A stretch of DNA of 64,000 nt from Sphingobacterium hotanense (lineage in GTDB: Bacteria; Bacteroidota; Bacteroidia; Sphingobacteriales; Sphingobacteriaceae): contig NZ_CP030848.1 of the NCBI RefSeq assembly GCF_008274825.1, forward strand, positions 558,001 through 622,000. Direction: 5' to 3'. Both the position numbers and the translations under genes were made by a program. The notes under the pieces are model-generated. The model did not search any database and had not been told where the DNA came from. It saw nothing but the letters and a program-made list of their open reading frames with translations. Shown here in pieces: positions 11,001 to 19,740 of this stretch. Position 1 is the stretch's first letter; each line of letters starts with the position of its first letter.

Positions 11001-11532
11001 CTTCGTCAACAACCGAGCCTCGCACTATAGTTTGATTTAACGCTGAAAACTTTTCTGCATTCTGCGTAATTGAACGTCCCTCAACATTGTTTCTGTTATT
11101 TGTCCTCTTTACAACAATGGTCTTGTCGAAATATTCGAAGGTGAGGCTTTGTTGTTTCAGCACACTATTTAGCACCTCTCGCAGAGGCGTGCTGTTAAAA
11201 TTTACACTGATTTTCTTACTTGCGTTGATATCGTTCTTATTGTAAAAAAACGTGTAACCCGATTGTTTTTCGAGTTCTTTAAGCACGGTGGAGAGCTCTG
11301 TGTTTTTCTTGTTTAGCGTTATTTCTTGAGCAATAGAACGTGCATTTGCTTGCGAAAAAAGGGCTCCTAAAAATAGTGTAACTATTTTCAATCTCATTAT
11401 CATGTTGGATAAGAATCCAGAATCTGCAAGGGGACTTTTTGTTGTTACGCGAGTTTGTTGAGCAACAGGATCGCCCATTAGATCGGTAGATTCCACCCCC
11501 TTATACAAGAATGGATATAAATAAAAATTCAT
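8062..11532 (-). CDS. STN-domain SusC/RagA TonB-dependent transporter
   Basis: 1156 aa. A hydrophobic signal sits near residues 44-66 (MRLKIVTLFLGALFSQANA). An STN domain follows at about 75-140 (STVLKELEKQSGYTFFYNK), then a carboxypeptidase-D-like domain (about 170-250), a plug with LRGTTSI and SRASNGVVVV motifs, and a large beta barrel ending in aromatic INAKF. The STN domain is the known interface to FecR-type anti-sigma factors, and such a gene pair lies directly upstream. Binding of substrate probably signals its own synthesis. The first 43 residues form an extra leader; a start at residue 44 or 46 is possible, though similar leaders occur in related annotations. Confidence 0.93.
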   Translation of the reverse strand: MNFYLYPFLYKGVESTDLMGDPVAQQTRVTTKSPLADSGFLSNMIMRLKIVTLFLGALFSQANARSIAQEITLNKKNTELSTVLKELEKQSGYTFFYNKNDINASKKISVNFNSTPLREVLNSVLKQQSLTFEYFDKTIVVKRTNNRNNVEGRSITQNAEKFSALNQTIVRGSVVDEDGHPIIGASIRLKSDPKKATSTKQNGEFELPITSLNELLVVSFVGFETSEVKASLDRRAMRIVLKKRDNNIEEVVATGMMSFKKETFSGASNRYTQEDLKQVANTNVIQAMKSLDPSFLVMENNLSGANPNVLPNIELRGTTSITSENLRDEFTNDPNQPLFILDGFETSLRSILDLDMNRIASITINKDASSTAIYGSRASNGVVVVETIKPQPGEIRVNYTSDMNLELADLGSYNLMNAAEILEFERLSGVYTAPSHQPEAQYDYYDRLYNNRLEKVQSGIDSYWLKEPIRTGFAHRHSLYAEGGSESFLFNIGGNFKNNNAVMKNSGRKDWGGRINLIYRKDKINISNNLTISGYGSSESNYGSFSTWANLKPYYTKADATQANLDEYLDVYYNKTYLIANPLYNANQNSYDRSKNWGIANNLAAIYTINDALRVQAGLQLRKESTTAEAFISPLNSRYFQISPLLKGAFNSRGRDLFSYNANAMVTYGKNIEKHSITANARLEFSDNTNSSLGFSAQGFPLTSNGNPAFAYGYTEDGTPSSAKSVSRRNSFISALNYSYDRRYSFDASFNYDGSTSFGRKNPYSPFFSVGASWNLHNEGFLKDNPNFNMLRLRANYGITGNQNFSSTTSISTYRYLSAYSYFGQGVTLSTFANENLRWQKTNQLSGGLDATLLDNRLTVTFNAYLKKTNNLAVAVDLPASTGLMAYPFNAGDLTVKGIEGIVRYNIIQRPEERFYWNVGVTGATSSQTYNNFNNKLAGMNKSLQNSNSLKRYKDGYSPNTLWAVQSLGIDPATGREIYLKIDGSQTFDYDAKDIVALGNGNPAFQGVLSTTLNYKGFSMSAYMRYIWDQDVMNTALFNKVENISLSSITSYNQDKRALYDRWKEPGDIAQFKGIGLNDLTRISSRFIQQENSFSFESISLGYDFKDYAWIKRAGLSNLRITGITNEIGRWSTIRRERGIDYPYSKMYSITINAKF

Positions 11533-11706
11533 TAAATTCGTTGTTGGTTGTAAATGATTAAAAACTGGTCATGTTTACTTTGAATTTTCAGCCAAAAAAG
11601 TCATGCGAATCCTGCGCCAACAGGGTTCGTTTTTTTTTTATGGCATAGGCATGTGCTTAACTGCTGTTAAATTGCTTTTTCATTTTTTTCGATTTGTATT
11701 GGTGAA

Positions 11707-12846
11707 TTAATTTATAAGTAATCGGATTCGGTTATTCTTTGCTTTGATCGGTTTTATTTGAAGTTCCGCGTAACTCATCAAGGCAATTAGTTTATCTAAA
11801 GCTAAGTTTCGAGGAATAATGCCGATATATTGGTCATTTCGCGTGTTTTTCAGGTATCTGATGTCGATGTCATACCAACGCGCGATTTCATTAAACGTGT
11901 CATCATTATCCACCCCGTCAAATACAAATTGCCCGTTCGTCCATCCTAAGACCTGATCTAAATCCACTGTTTTCACGCTAAGGGATGCCTTATCGTCTGT
12001 ATAAATCTGCTGCTGCGGTTTTAGGGGTAGAATCTTTTTATGCTGAGTTGATGTCACTTGAACCGAACCTTCTGCAAGCGTGGTAAATGTTTTGCCCTCA
12101 TCGCCAAAAGACTTTACATTGAATTTTGTCCCATAGACTTCAATTTCCTGTTGGTCTGTGACTACAATAAAGCGATCTTTATTCGGCGTTTTTTGTATCT
12201 CGAAATAGCCTTCACCTTCCAATGAAACCTTCCTGTTCCCTTTGCTAAACTGCGTAGGATAGGTAAGTTTCGATTCTGAATTTAACGTAACACGGCTTCC
12301 ATCGCTAAGAGTCAGCGTGTAAACGGAGGCTTTAGGAACGCGAATTGTGTTCATTTGTGGAACGCCAGTTTTGTTATTCAAATAGGTTACTTCGCCATTA
12401 CCGTCTTTCATGATTGTGACATCTCCGCGTTGAAGTAAGTTATTTGGGGCAAGTTTGTCGAGGTCTATTTCCTCTCCATTTTCCAAAATAATAATGGCAC
12501 GTTCTTTTGCGGGCTGTATCGCTGCAAGCTGAGCAATGGTCGGTGTCTGAACAGTATACATTCTGTTTTCGACAATTCTCCATCCAAAATAACTGGCTAG
12601 GATAAGCACAGCGGCAGCGACCAACCGAGGCCATAATAATACAGCTGGTTTTTTATGTTCAGCGGCCAGTTGTTTTATCAGTTTTTTCTTAACAGACCGG
12701 ACCGAGTGATTTAGGGCGTCGTCATGATATTCAATTGGATGGTCGATGGAATTGTACCATGCCAATAGACTAGCCTTCTCTTCTTTCGTTGAGGTGCCAT
12801 TTAGAAATTTGGAAGTTTCTTGCGGTACTTGGTTTTCTTGCATCAC
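11707..12846 (-). CDS. FecR-family anti-sigma factor
   Basis: 379 aa. A cytoplasmic N-terminal region (about 1-68) is followed by one transmembrane segment (about 69-89, RLVAAAVLILASYFGW), a FecR domain (about 165-265, with TLSDGSRVTLNSESKLTYP) and a C-terminal DUF4974-like domain (about 300-379). The protein should hold the ECF sigma factor encoded just upstream and release it when the STN domain of the downstream SusC signals occupancy. The order sigma, FecR, SusC is the standard transenvelope signalling arrangement of Bacteroidota. About 147 bases separate it from the sigma gene and 174 from susC, leaving room for a separate susC promoter. Confidence 0.93.
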   Translation of the reverse strand: MMQENQVPQETSKFLNGTSTKEEKASLLAWYNSIDHPIEYHDDALNHSVRSVKKKLIKQLAAEHKKPAVLLWPRLVAAAVLILASYFGWRIVENRMYTVQTPTIAQLAAIQPAKERAIIILENGEEIDLDKLAPNNLLQRGDVTIMKDGNGEVTYLNNKTGVPQMNTIRVPKASVYTLTLSDGSRVTLNSESKLTYPTQFSKGNRKVSLEGEGYFEIQKTPNKDRFIVVTDQQEIEVYGTKFNVKSFGDEGKTFTTLAEGSVQVTSTQHKKILPLKPQQQIYTDDKASLSVKTVDLDQVLGWTNGQFVFDGVDNDDTFNEIARWYDIDIRYLKNTRNDQYIGIIPRNLALDKLIALMSYAELQIKPIKAKNNRIRLLIN

Positions 12847-12992
12847 AATTTTATATTCGGTATCCCGTAAATATCAAGTGAATGAAAAGCGATGCACCTT
12901 CTACTCGTTTTGAAAAAAAATAAAAAATTGGGTAGGCTGATGACGACATTGTCCTTAAGCTGGCTCACTTTAGCATAACAGAATAATGCTCA

Positions 12993-13559
12993 TTATAAAA
13001 TAAGCAGATAAGGTTGGGTTAGCGATCTTAGTCGTTTAATAGCTTTGTTGATATGTTTTTCAACTGTTGACTCCGAAATCTGCAGCTTTTGCGCTATTTC
13101 TCTATTTGATAAAAATTCACTACGGCTTAATTTAAATACCTCCCTACATTTTTCTGGCAGATTCTCAATTTCCTTTTCAATCAAGTCCAACGTATATCGA
13201 TAGTATAGGCGGTCTTCTAGCGGTACGTCCTCATCTAAGATATCTAGTGAAGATATATCTAATTGTAGGGTTGGCTTCGAATATTTTTTTCTAGAATAAG
13301 CGATGATAAGGTATCTACAGGATGAATATAGATAAGCAGGCACTGATATGATTTCTGTCAATCGACTTTTATTTTTCCAAAGTGAAAGAAAAAGATCGTG
13401 TAGGATATCTTCAGCAACTTCTTGATCATTTACCTTAGAAAAGATATGCCGGGTTAGTTCAGTGGCAAATAAATCATAAAATATCGAAAATGCACGCTCA
13501 TTACCATGGCTGATAGCTTCCAACAATTGGTTATAGGAATGAGAATCTTCGTTTGACAT
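12993..13559 (-). CDS. ECF RNA polymerase sigma-70 factor (FecI-like)
   Basis: 188 aa. Region 2 (about 28-90, with QEVAEDILHDLFLSLWKNKS) and region 4 (about 130-185, with LSNREIAQKLQISESTVEKH) are both recognisable and fit the ECF group paired with FecR regulators. It should direct transcription of the SusCD operon that follows on the same strand. Its own promoter would lie in 13560-13700; I could not identify a clear TAnnTTTG box there. Confidence 0.93.
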   Translation of the reverse strand: MSNEDSHSYNQLLEAISHGNERAFSIFYDLFATELTRHIFSKVNDQEVAEDILHDLFLSLWKNKSRLTEIISVPAYLYSSCRYLIIAYSRKKYSKPTLQLDISSLDILDEDVPLEDRLYYRYTLDLIEKEIENLPEKCREVFKLSRSEFLSNREIAQKLQISESTVEKHINKAIKRLRSLTQPYLLIL

Positions 13560-13934
13560 TTTTGCTAAAATGGTAAAATTAGGAAATAAAAAATCATAAA
13601 TTAATCTGAAATATTATTTTATGCCAATGTGATTATGGTTAAATCGGTTAATTAGATAAAGTTTTCGTAAAAAAACAACCGCACAGAGGGTTTCGTTATA
13701 TCTGAAAGAATATCAAATTAATTAATCGCTCAAATTAAGGAAATGTCGATAGATGAAGAAAATTGAAGTAACATAAACATCTTGGAGCTCTAGGTCTCCC
13801 TTATAAACACAAGCACCCTATAACCATTTTTAGTTTTCTGAATGAAAAAGCTATTTTGGCTAGAAAGTTGTGACTATTTAAACAAACCGAAATCTAACGG
13901 TTTATAAAATTACTTATTGTAATTAATCTATACC
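13560..13934. other. Divergent intergenic region between the sigma gene and a lipoprotein gene
   Basis: 375 bases of AT-rich sequence with no supported gene. It must hold the promoters for the sigma gene (minus) and the lipoprotein gene (plus). No consensus promoter or palindrome stood out. Confidence 0.5.
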
Positions 13935-14447
13935 ATGAAACATCAAACGAAATTATGGCCCCTGCTTTTACTATCGCTGCTGTTTTTGGCGTGTTCATCC
14001 CCGACGAAAGAGCAGATTTTCCAACGTACCGCATTGAATGCTAATTTGGTTTCTGCAGCTTATCGGCCCATATATTTCACTGAAATCTTAGAACTAAAGT
14101 CAAAAAATAACCTGCCGTCTACCGCGAAGGAATACATTAATTCCAGAACAATTGCCCCGCTGCATGAGGCTATTGAAAAGGCTAAAGAGCTTAAACAGAC
14201 CCAAGATGCCCAAGAATTGATTAGCGCTTCATTGGATTATATGGTATCCGGGAAACGCCTTTTTGAAAAGGATTATCTACGTATAGCAGAAATGATCGAC
14301 TCGGGGAAATCTCCTGAGGAGGTGAAGATCGCAATCGATCAACTGTTTACAACGACCGAGACTGAAATGCTAAACAAACAAAACAGAATGGTTTCTGTAG
14401 CTACAGTTTTCGCTAAGGAACATCGTATTAATTACGTCGTTCGGTAA
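13935..14447 (+). CDS. Small hypothetical lipoprotein
   Basis: 170 aa with a lipoprotein signal (LLLLSLLFLACSS), so it should be anchored in the envelope. The mature part is mostly helical and charged, with IEKAKELKQTQDAQELISAS and similar amphipathic stretches. I do not recognise a family. It is isolated: the sigma gene diverges upstream and the LacI gene lies 389 bases downstream. Confidence 0.7.
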   Translation: MKHQTKLWPLLLLSLLFLACSSPTKEQIFQRTALNANLVSAAYRPIYFTEILELKSKNNLPSTAKEYINSRTIAPLHEAIEKAKELKQTQDAQELISASLDYMVSGKRLFEKDYLRIAEMIDSGKSPEEVKIAIDQLFTTTETEMLNKQNRMVSVATVFAKEHRINYVVR

Positions 14448-14836
14448 AGACTCAGCAGGCACTTCGCTAATCCTAGCAAATACAAGAGCCTTTATTAGTT
14501 ATCCCCAGAGTTAGCGGAATCTTGTTACTGTTGGCTCAAGTTTAGTACGTGTCGTGAACTTAATAAACCACACCAGGTCGCCTTTAAATGTTGTAGGTCT
14601 GAATCTCTATCGGGGTAAACATGAAGTGGACCCTATGTCGATCCACACTTACCTTATTCATTGAGCATATTCTTAGGAGGCTTGCATAGGAGAAGCAGGC
14701 CAAAAGTCACCCATTGCCGTTATAGAAATATATTTACTATTTTAGTCAAAGGAGAGCAGCTAAAAAAACTAGTACTTTTATTCATGCACTGGTTGTTTCA
14801 GCAGGCCTAAATTGATTTAAAAGGAAGTAAGCGACG
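14448..14836. other. Intergenic region upstream of the LacI-type regulator
   Basis: 389 bases without a supported gene. An imperfect inverted repeat built on AAGTGGA/TCCACACTT lies near 14620-14650. The last 20 bases give a plausible purine-rich leader (AAAAGGAAG) for the LacI gene. Nothing else is recognisable. Confidence 0.45.
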
Positions 14837-15862
14837 ATGAGTAATATCACCTTGAAGGAATTGGCAAAAAAGTTGGGGATTTCGATATCTACGGTATCGA
14901 AAGCCTTGAACGATAGTTTTGAAATTAGTGATGAAACGAAGCAACGCGTTCGTGATATGGCTGATGAATATGACTATCGACCAAATATCCTGGCGAAAAG
15001 CCTAAAAACGGGGCGCAGCAATACTATCGCGGTTATTATTCCCTATCTGGCAAATCCATTTCAGTCGCAGATTCTTGAGGGCGCTCAGCAGGCGGCCTAT
15101 GAGCGTAATTACAAGCTGGTTTTTATGCAAAGTAGGGAGAATGCCGACTTGGAGCGCGACTCGTTGCGCACCTTACATCAACAGAATATCGATGGCGTGA
15201 TCATAACGCCTTCCGCAAACAGCGATCTGAAATACCTCAAGCAGTTTCATCAAAATTGTCCTCTAGTTTTGGTCGATCGTATAGACTTTGAACTGGATAC
15301 ATTCAAGATTGGCGTTAATAATGAAAAAGGCGCTTTCGACGCTACGCAGCATCTTATCGATATGGGAAGAAAGGATATTGTGGTGCTTTGTGGGATGAAT
15401 ATTGGCGTGAGTCAGAAGCGAATTGCTGGATATAAGAAGGCTTTGTTGGCTAATTACATACCCGAAAAGGTAGAAAACATTATTCAAGTGGATTACGGTC
15501 AATCCCGTGAGGATTTGATAAAAAACCTGACCAATATCCTAGCAACGAAACTCAAAGAACATAAGGGGCCTATCGGTCTTTTGGGTACAACGGATACGCT
15601 TACCGTCAGTGCCCTTGGTATTCTTTCAAAGTTAGGTGTTTCCGTCCCGGAGCAGGTTGCGGTTATTGGTTTTGCAAATACGGAAGTTGCGGAGTCGCTC
15701 AATCCTTCTCTCTCGACGATTATTCAGCCGGCATTTGATATCGGCTATAAGGGAGTGGAGAAGTTAATAGAATTAGTCGAGTCGAAAAACCGCTCACAGG
15801 TTGATTTCGACACGACCATATTGGATACCACGATTATACCCCGTCGCTCTTCTACAGCTTAA
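14837..15862 (+). CDS. LacI-family transcriptional regulator of the uronate locus
   Basis: 341 aa. The N-terminal HTH (about 4-50, ITLKELAKKLGISISTVSKAL) and hinge (YRPNILAKSLKTGRSNTIAV) are followed by a periplasmic-binding-protein-like ligand domain ending in DTTIIPRRSS. It probably represses the neighbouring exuT, kdu and susCD genes until a uronate-derived intermediate such as KDG binds. The candidate operator is the palindrome at 17693. Its 3' end overlaps the convergent exuT gene by 11 bases. KdgR-type LacI regulators are common next to kdu genes in Bacteroidota; the effector here is inferred from context. Confidence 0.9.
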   Translation: MSNITLKELAKKLGISISTVSKALNDSFEISDETKQRVRDMADEYDYRPNILAKSLKTGRSNTIAVIIPYLANPFQSQILEGAQQAAYERNYKLVFMQSRENADLERDSLRTLHQQNIDGVIITPSANSDLKYLKQFHQNCPLVLVDRIDFELDTFKIGVNNEKGAFDATQHLIDMGRKDIVVLCGMNIGVSQKRIAGYKKALLANYIPEKVENIIQVDYGQSREDLIKNLTNILATKLKEHKGPIGLLGTTDTLTVSALGILSKLGVSVPEQVAVIGFANTEVAESLNPSLSTIIQPAFDIGYKGVEKLIELVESKNRSQVDFDTTILDTTIIPRRSSTA

Positions 15863-17420
15863 CAGGTTTCATTCTAGGTACTAATATTTTCATAATACAC
15901 CAAGCGATCAAGTACGCGACAGCACAAAAGGTAAAGATGATCATATAACCTTTATCAATCCCGTTTACTACCGTCTGGCCTTGTGCAGCCAACTGCTTTA
16001 AGAATTCTTCAATATTTGCGACACCCTGTTGCTCAAAGAAAGCTTTCTTACTCTCCACATTGGCCAGTTCCGGGAATCGAGTTACTAGGTTTTCACCATT
16101 CACTTGGCTCCAGTTGGTTTCGGCATGGTCAAACAGCTTTCCAGAATAAATATTGATGAAAAATGATCCCAAACCACCTGCTAATCCACCAATTCCGGTA
16201 ACCGTTGCAATGGCTTTCTTAGGGAACATATCGCCGACTGTCGAGAAGATATTTGCCGACCAAGACTGGTGAGCTGCTGCTCCAACTCCGATTAATAAAA
16301 CCGGAATCCAGAAAGATATATGTCCGTAAGGCTGTGCAAGCAATACCACTAATGGGAAGAACGCAAAGATCAACATAGCGCGCATACGTCCGGCGTATGC
16401 ATTCATCCCTTTATTGATAAAATAAGAAGGTAGCCAACCACCTATAATGGACAGCATTGTGATGCTATACAATACAAAAAGGGCTAACTGACCATTCAAA
16501 TCGGATGATTTGATGCCATAAACTGAACTTAGGTAGGCAGGCATCCAGAACAAGTAGAACCACCATACGCCGTCGGTCATAAACTTACCAATAGCGAATG
16601 CCCATGTTTGTTTATGTTTCAAACAGTTCATGATTGTTACTTTACCGGTCGGAACCGCATCCGCAGTTGTTGCTTGCTGCGCTTCCAAAATATCATCCTG
16701 CTGTATATAACTTAATTCTGCTTCGTTTACTTTAGGGTGTACCTCGGGCTTATCGTACATGTAGATCCAAAAGCCCATCCATACGAATCCAAGCGCACCG
16801 ATAATAATAAAAGACATTTCCCAACCATACCATTTTGCGATAACCGGGATAGAAAGAGGGGCAGCAAGAGCACCGATAGTCGAACCGGCATTGAAAATAC
16901 TTGTTGCTAATGCTCTGTCTTTTTTCGGGAAATATTCTGCTGTTGTTTTGATCGCGGCAGGGAAGTTTCCAGCCTCACCGATGGCTAATACAAATCGGGC
17001 GAAGATAAAGAGTACGACAGACACATTGACTACACGCGCAACATCATGCACGTTGGCAATGGCCTCTTTCGCTCCTTCAAACCCAACGAACCACTCACCG
17101 GCAAGGATGCCCGACGTAGCAATGCCACAGTAGGCATGAAGAATCGCACCGACCGACCAGACTCCTATAGCCCATAAGAAGCCTTTCTTGGTGTCCATCC
17201 AATCGACAAAACGACCAGCAAAGAGCATCCCCACAGCATAAAATATAGAGAATAGGGCGGTAATTAGTCCGTAGTCATTATTTGTCCAATGAAATTCTGG
17301 CGAGATAAAGTCTTTCCATGTGAGCGATAATACTTGTCTGTCCAGGTAATTGATCGTTGTGGCGAAAAATAGCAACGCACAAATGGTCCACCTATATTTT
17401 CCTGCTTTCTGTTCGTTCAT
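15852..17420 (-). CDS. MFS hexuronate transporter (ExuT-like)
   Basis: 522 aa, polytopic, with about 12 membrane segments and the NYLDRQ motif in the first loop (about 24-29) that marks the anion:cation symporter branch of the MFS. IGEAGNFPAAIKTTAEYFPKKDRALA is typical of ExuT/GudP-like proteins. Two longer loops (about 110-135 and about 440-480) make it longer than the usual 430 residues, as in other Bacteroidota members. It should import hexuronates or unsaturated uronates across the inner membrane. It is divergent from kduI and probably shares its control region. The exact sugar is not determinable. Confidence 0.88.
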   Translation of the reverse strand: MNEQKAGKYRWTICALLFFATTINYLDRQVLSLTWKDFISPEFHWTNNDYGLITALFSIFYAVGMLFAGRFVDWMDTKKGFLWAIGVWSVGAILHAYCGIATSGILAGEWFVGFEGAKEAIANVHDVARVVNVSVVLFIFARFVLAIGEAGNFPAAIKTTAEYFPKKDRALATSIFNAGSTIGALAAPLSIPVIAKWYGWEMSFIIIGALGFVWMGFWIYMYDKPEVHPKVNEAELSYIQQDDILEAQQATTADAVPTGKVTIMNCLKHKQTWAFAIGKFMTDGVWWFYLFWMPAYLSSVYGIKSSDLNGQLALFVLYSITMLSIIGGWLPSYFINKGMNAYAGRMRAMLIFAFFPLVVLLAQPYGHISFWIPVLLIGVGAAAHQSWSANIFSTVGDMFPKKAIATVTGIGGLAGGLGSFFINIYSGKLFDHAETNWSQVNGENLVTRFPELANVESKKAFFEQQGVANIEEFLKQLAAQGQTVVNGIDKGYMIIFTFCAVAYLIAWCIMKILVPRMKPVKL

Positions 17421-17601
17421 TAGTTTATGATCTTGGTTAAGTGCTTTAGGCTAAACTGAGCAGGAACCGTTTGATTGTTAGGTTTTGGGTTGTGCTGTCA
17501 GACTGACCTACTGGTATAGCGTTTATAATATTCCCAATTTTATTAAATATCTCTGGTATTTGAAAACTTTAGTTACGCTATCGTTTTCGGAGATTAATAC
17601 G

Positions 17602-17620
17602 AGCGGTCGTTACGGCCGCT
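17602..17620. promoter_or_regulatory. GC-rich 19-bp palindrome, possible operator
   Basis: AGCGGTCGTTACGGCCGCT reads as AGCGG-n-CGT-n-ACG-n-CCGCT, an inverted repeat broken at three symmetric positions. It is unusually GC-rich for this region. It differs from the LacI-like palindrome 72 bases away, so it may bind a second regulator or be part of a transcript hairpin. Confidence 0.4.
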
Positions 17621-17692
17621 AAGTAGTCACCTGGAAGCCTGAGAAGTGGGGGTAGGAATCGATACTGCATTTCGGGAAATCCTAAGCCTAGT

Positions 17693-17706
17693 CGAAATCG
17701 ATTTCG
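17693..17706. promoter_or_regulatory. Putative LacI-family operator in front of kduI
   Basis: CGAAATCGATTTCG is a perfect 14-bp palindrome with a central CG, the usual form of LacI/GalR operators. It ends 62 bases upstream of the kduI ATG, in the divergent region next to a LacI regulator gene. Confidence 0.65.
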
Positions 17707-17768
17707 CAGATAAAAGGGCTTATCGCTAATTGTTAGTCCTATATTAATCAAATAAAACAAACTATGTT

Positions 17769-18614
17769 ATGGAAACTACCTTTGAAAGCAGGTATGCTAT
17801 TGGACCAAATGAAACCAAAACTTTAGACACGAAAGGACTGCGTGAGAACTTTTTAATCGACAGGTTATTTTGGAACGATCGCATTCACTTTGTTTACACA
17901 CATTTTGACCGTTACATGGCTGGGGGTGCAATGCCGGTCGATCAGAAGTTAAAGCTAGAAACGATAGAACCTCTTTTAAAAGAGGAGTTCTTCTTGAGCC
18001 GTCGCGAATTAGGAATCATCAATGTTGGTGGAGCAGGCACAGTAGAGGTGGACGGCGAACAGATCGACTTAGGAACCAAGGAGGCTTTGTATATAGGCAA
18101 GGGTGTGAAGGATGTTTACTTCAGCAGTAAGAATGCGGCAGAGCCTGCAAAGTTCTATCTGAATTCTACGCCAGCACATCATAGCTATCCGACGAGGAAA
18201 GTGACAAAGGAACAGGCGAATAAGATTGAACTGGGTTCGTTGGAGACTTCCAATCACCGCGTGATCAATCAAATGCTATTGCATACAGTCATCGAAACTT
18301 GCCAACTGCAAATGGGGATGACTGAATTGAAGCCGGGTTCCGTGTGGAACACGATGCCTGCGCATACTCACGACAGAAGAATGGAAGTTTACTTCTATTT
18401 TGATCTTCCGGAAGGCCAGTCAGTTTCGCACTTTATGGGGCCGGTTGACGAAACTCGCCATATCTGGATGCAGAATGAGCAAGCGGTCATTTCTCCACCA
18501 TGGTCTATCCACTCGGGTGCAGGCACTAGTAATTATACTTTTATTTGGGGGATGGCCGGAGAGAATATGGATTATGATGATATGGACAAGAGTTCGATAA
18601 CAGAACTGAGATAA
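17769..18614 (+). CDS. kduI: 5-dehydro-4-deoxy-D-glucuronate isomerase
   Basis: 281 aa, the normal length for KduI. It converts 5-keto-4-deoxyuronate, made from unsaturated uronates released by pectin or glycosaminoglycan lyases, to 2,5-diketo-3-deoxygluconate. The cupin zinc site is intact: H199 and H201 in MPAHTHDRRME, E206 in the same segment, and H248 in SIHSG. The N-terminal RENFLIDRLFWNDRIHFVYTH block is characteristic. It starts a plus-strand run with DUF4861, kduD, susC and susD. The gene next but one encodes the enzyme for the following step. Confidence 0.96.
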   Translation: METTFESRYAIGPNETKTLDTKGLRENFLIDRLFWNDRIHFVYTHFDRYMAGGAMPVDQKLKLETIEPLLKEEFFLSRRELGIINVGGAGTVEVDGEQIDLGTKEALYIGKGVKDVYFSSKNAAEPAKFYLNSTPAHHSYPTRKVTKEQANKIELGSLETSNHRVINQMLLHTVIETCQLQMGMTELKPGSVWNTMPAHTHDRRMEVYFYFDLPEGQSVSHFMGPVDETRHIWMQNEQAVISPPWSIHSGAGTSNYTFIWGMAGENMDYDDMDKSSITELR

Positions 18615-18615
18615 T

Positions 18616-19734
18616 ATGAAAAAATTACTCTTGCTATGCTTGATGAGCGCAGGGGCTGTTTACAACAGCTATGCCCAGCAGCATATCTTGGTCTCGAACC
18701 CAACGAATCTGAGCCGACAGGAATTGATATCAATCCCTTACGCGAAGTTTCAGCAACATTTTAATTTGGATACCCTTTTTACGGTGAAGGATGCAAGTGG
18801 CAATACATTGCCTCACCAAATAGAGAGATTAGGCGGCCAAACGCCGGTGAATGTATTGGTTCAGGTTGCTGTAGCGCCGAAAGAACGCGTCACATTGACG
18901 GTAGCTGAAGGTACGCCGACCGCTGTTGTGCCGAACACCTATGCGCGGTATGTTCCTGAGCGGTTTGACGATTTTGCATGGGAGAATGATGTGGTCGCTT
19001 TCCGAATGTATGGCAAGGCATTAGAGGGACGTAAGGATGACGCGCAGGGTATGGATTATTGGGCAAAGCGCACCGATCAGCTGATAATCAATAAGTGGTA
19101 TAAAACTGATGACTACCATAAAGACCACGGCGAAGGAATGGACTACTATTCGGTAGGACAAACGCTAGGAGCTGGGGATGTTGCTCTATACTTCAATGAT
19201 GATGTGAAATATACCAAACATTACCGTCGGTATCAGGTATTAGACAATGGTCCGCTGCGTACGACCTTTCGTTTAGAGTTTGATCCTGAAGAGGTCGAAG
19301 GGCAGCAGATTAGCCTGAGCAAAACCATCAGTTTGGATGCGGGTAGTCATTTCAATAAGATTGCCTTGCATTTTAATAACTCCTCCAATAAATCGACTCC
19401 AATTGCGATTGGAATAGTAAAGAGAAAGGAAGAGAATCCTTTGTTGACAGTGGGGAAAGGCAATAATTCTTTAGCTTATTGGGAGCCTGAAATTAATGCA
19501 AGCGGGCGTACCGGTGTTGCGGTTATTGTGCCTAATCAAAAGGTTAGATACAATAATAATCGTCCGGAGCAAGCTTTGCTGATCAGTTCGGCGAAAAGCG
19601 GGAATGACTTTGTCTACTACAATGGAGCTGCATGGGATCGTGCGGGGAAAATAACCAATGCAGAGGCTTGGAATAAAGTGGTTGAGGAGTATAAGAATAA
19701 ATTGAAGAAACCTTTGAAGGTAGTTTTAAAATAA
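18616..19734 (+). CDS. DUF4861 family secreted protein
   Basis: 372 aa with a signal peptide (MKKLLLLCLMSAGAVYNSYAQ). The beta-rich mature part (YARYVPERFDDFAWENDVVA, GMDYWAKRTDQLIINKWY) matches my recollection of DUF4861 proteins that travel with kduI/kduD in Bacteroidota. It lies one base after the kduI stop and six before kduD, so it is co-transcribed. A periplasmic role on uronate oligosaccharides is plausible from context; the activity is not established and I can name no catalytic residue. Confidence 0.75.
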   Translation: MKKLLLLCLMSAGAVYNSYAQQHILVSNPTNLSRQELISIPYAKFQQHFNLDTLFTVKDASGNTLPHQIERLGGQTPVNVLVQVAVAPKERVTLTVAEGTPTAVVPNTYARYVPERFDDFAWENDVVAFRMYGKALEGRKDDAQGMDYWAKRTDQLIINKWYKTDDYHKDHGEGMDYYSVGQTLGAGDVALYFNDDVKYTKHYRRYQVLDNGPLRTTFRLEFDPEEVEGQQISLSKTISLDAGSHFNKIALHFNNSSNKSTPIAIGIVKRKEENPLLTVGKGNNSLAYWEPEINASGRTGVAVIVPNQKVRYNNNRPEQALLISSAKSGNDFVYYNGAAWDRAGKITNAEAWNKVVEEYKNKLKKPLKVVLK

Positions 19735-19740
19735 GAAATA

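Larger units (their letters stand above)
17421..17768. promoter_or_regulatory. Divergent exuT/kduI control region
   Basis: 348 bases between two divergent uronate genes, holding two strong palindromes listed separately at 17602 and 17693. I found no clean TAnnTTTG box on either strand. Confidence 0.6.
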
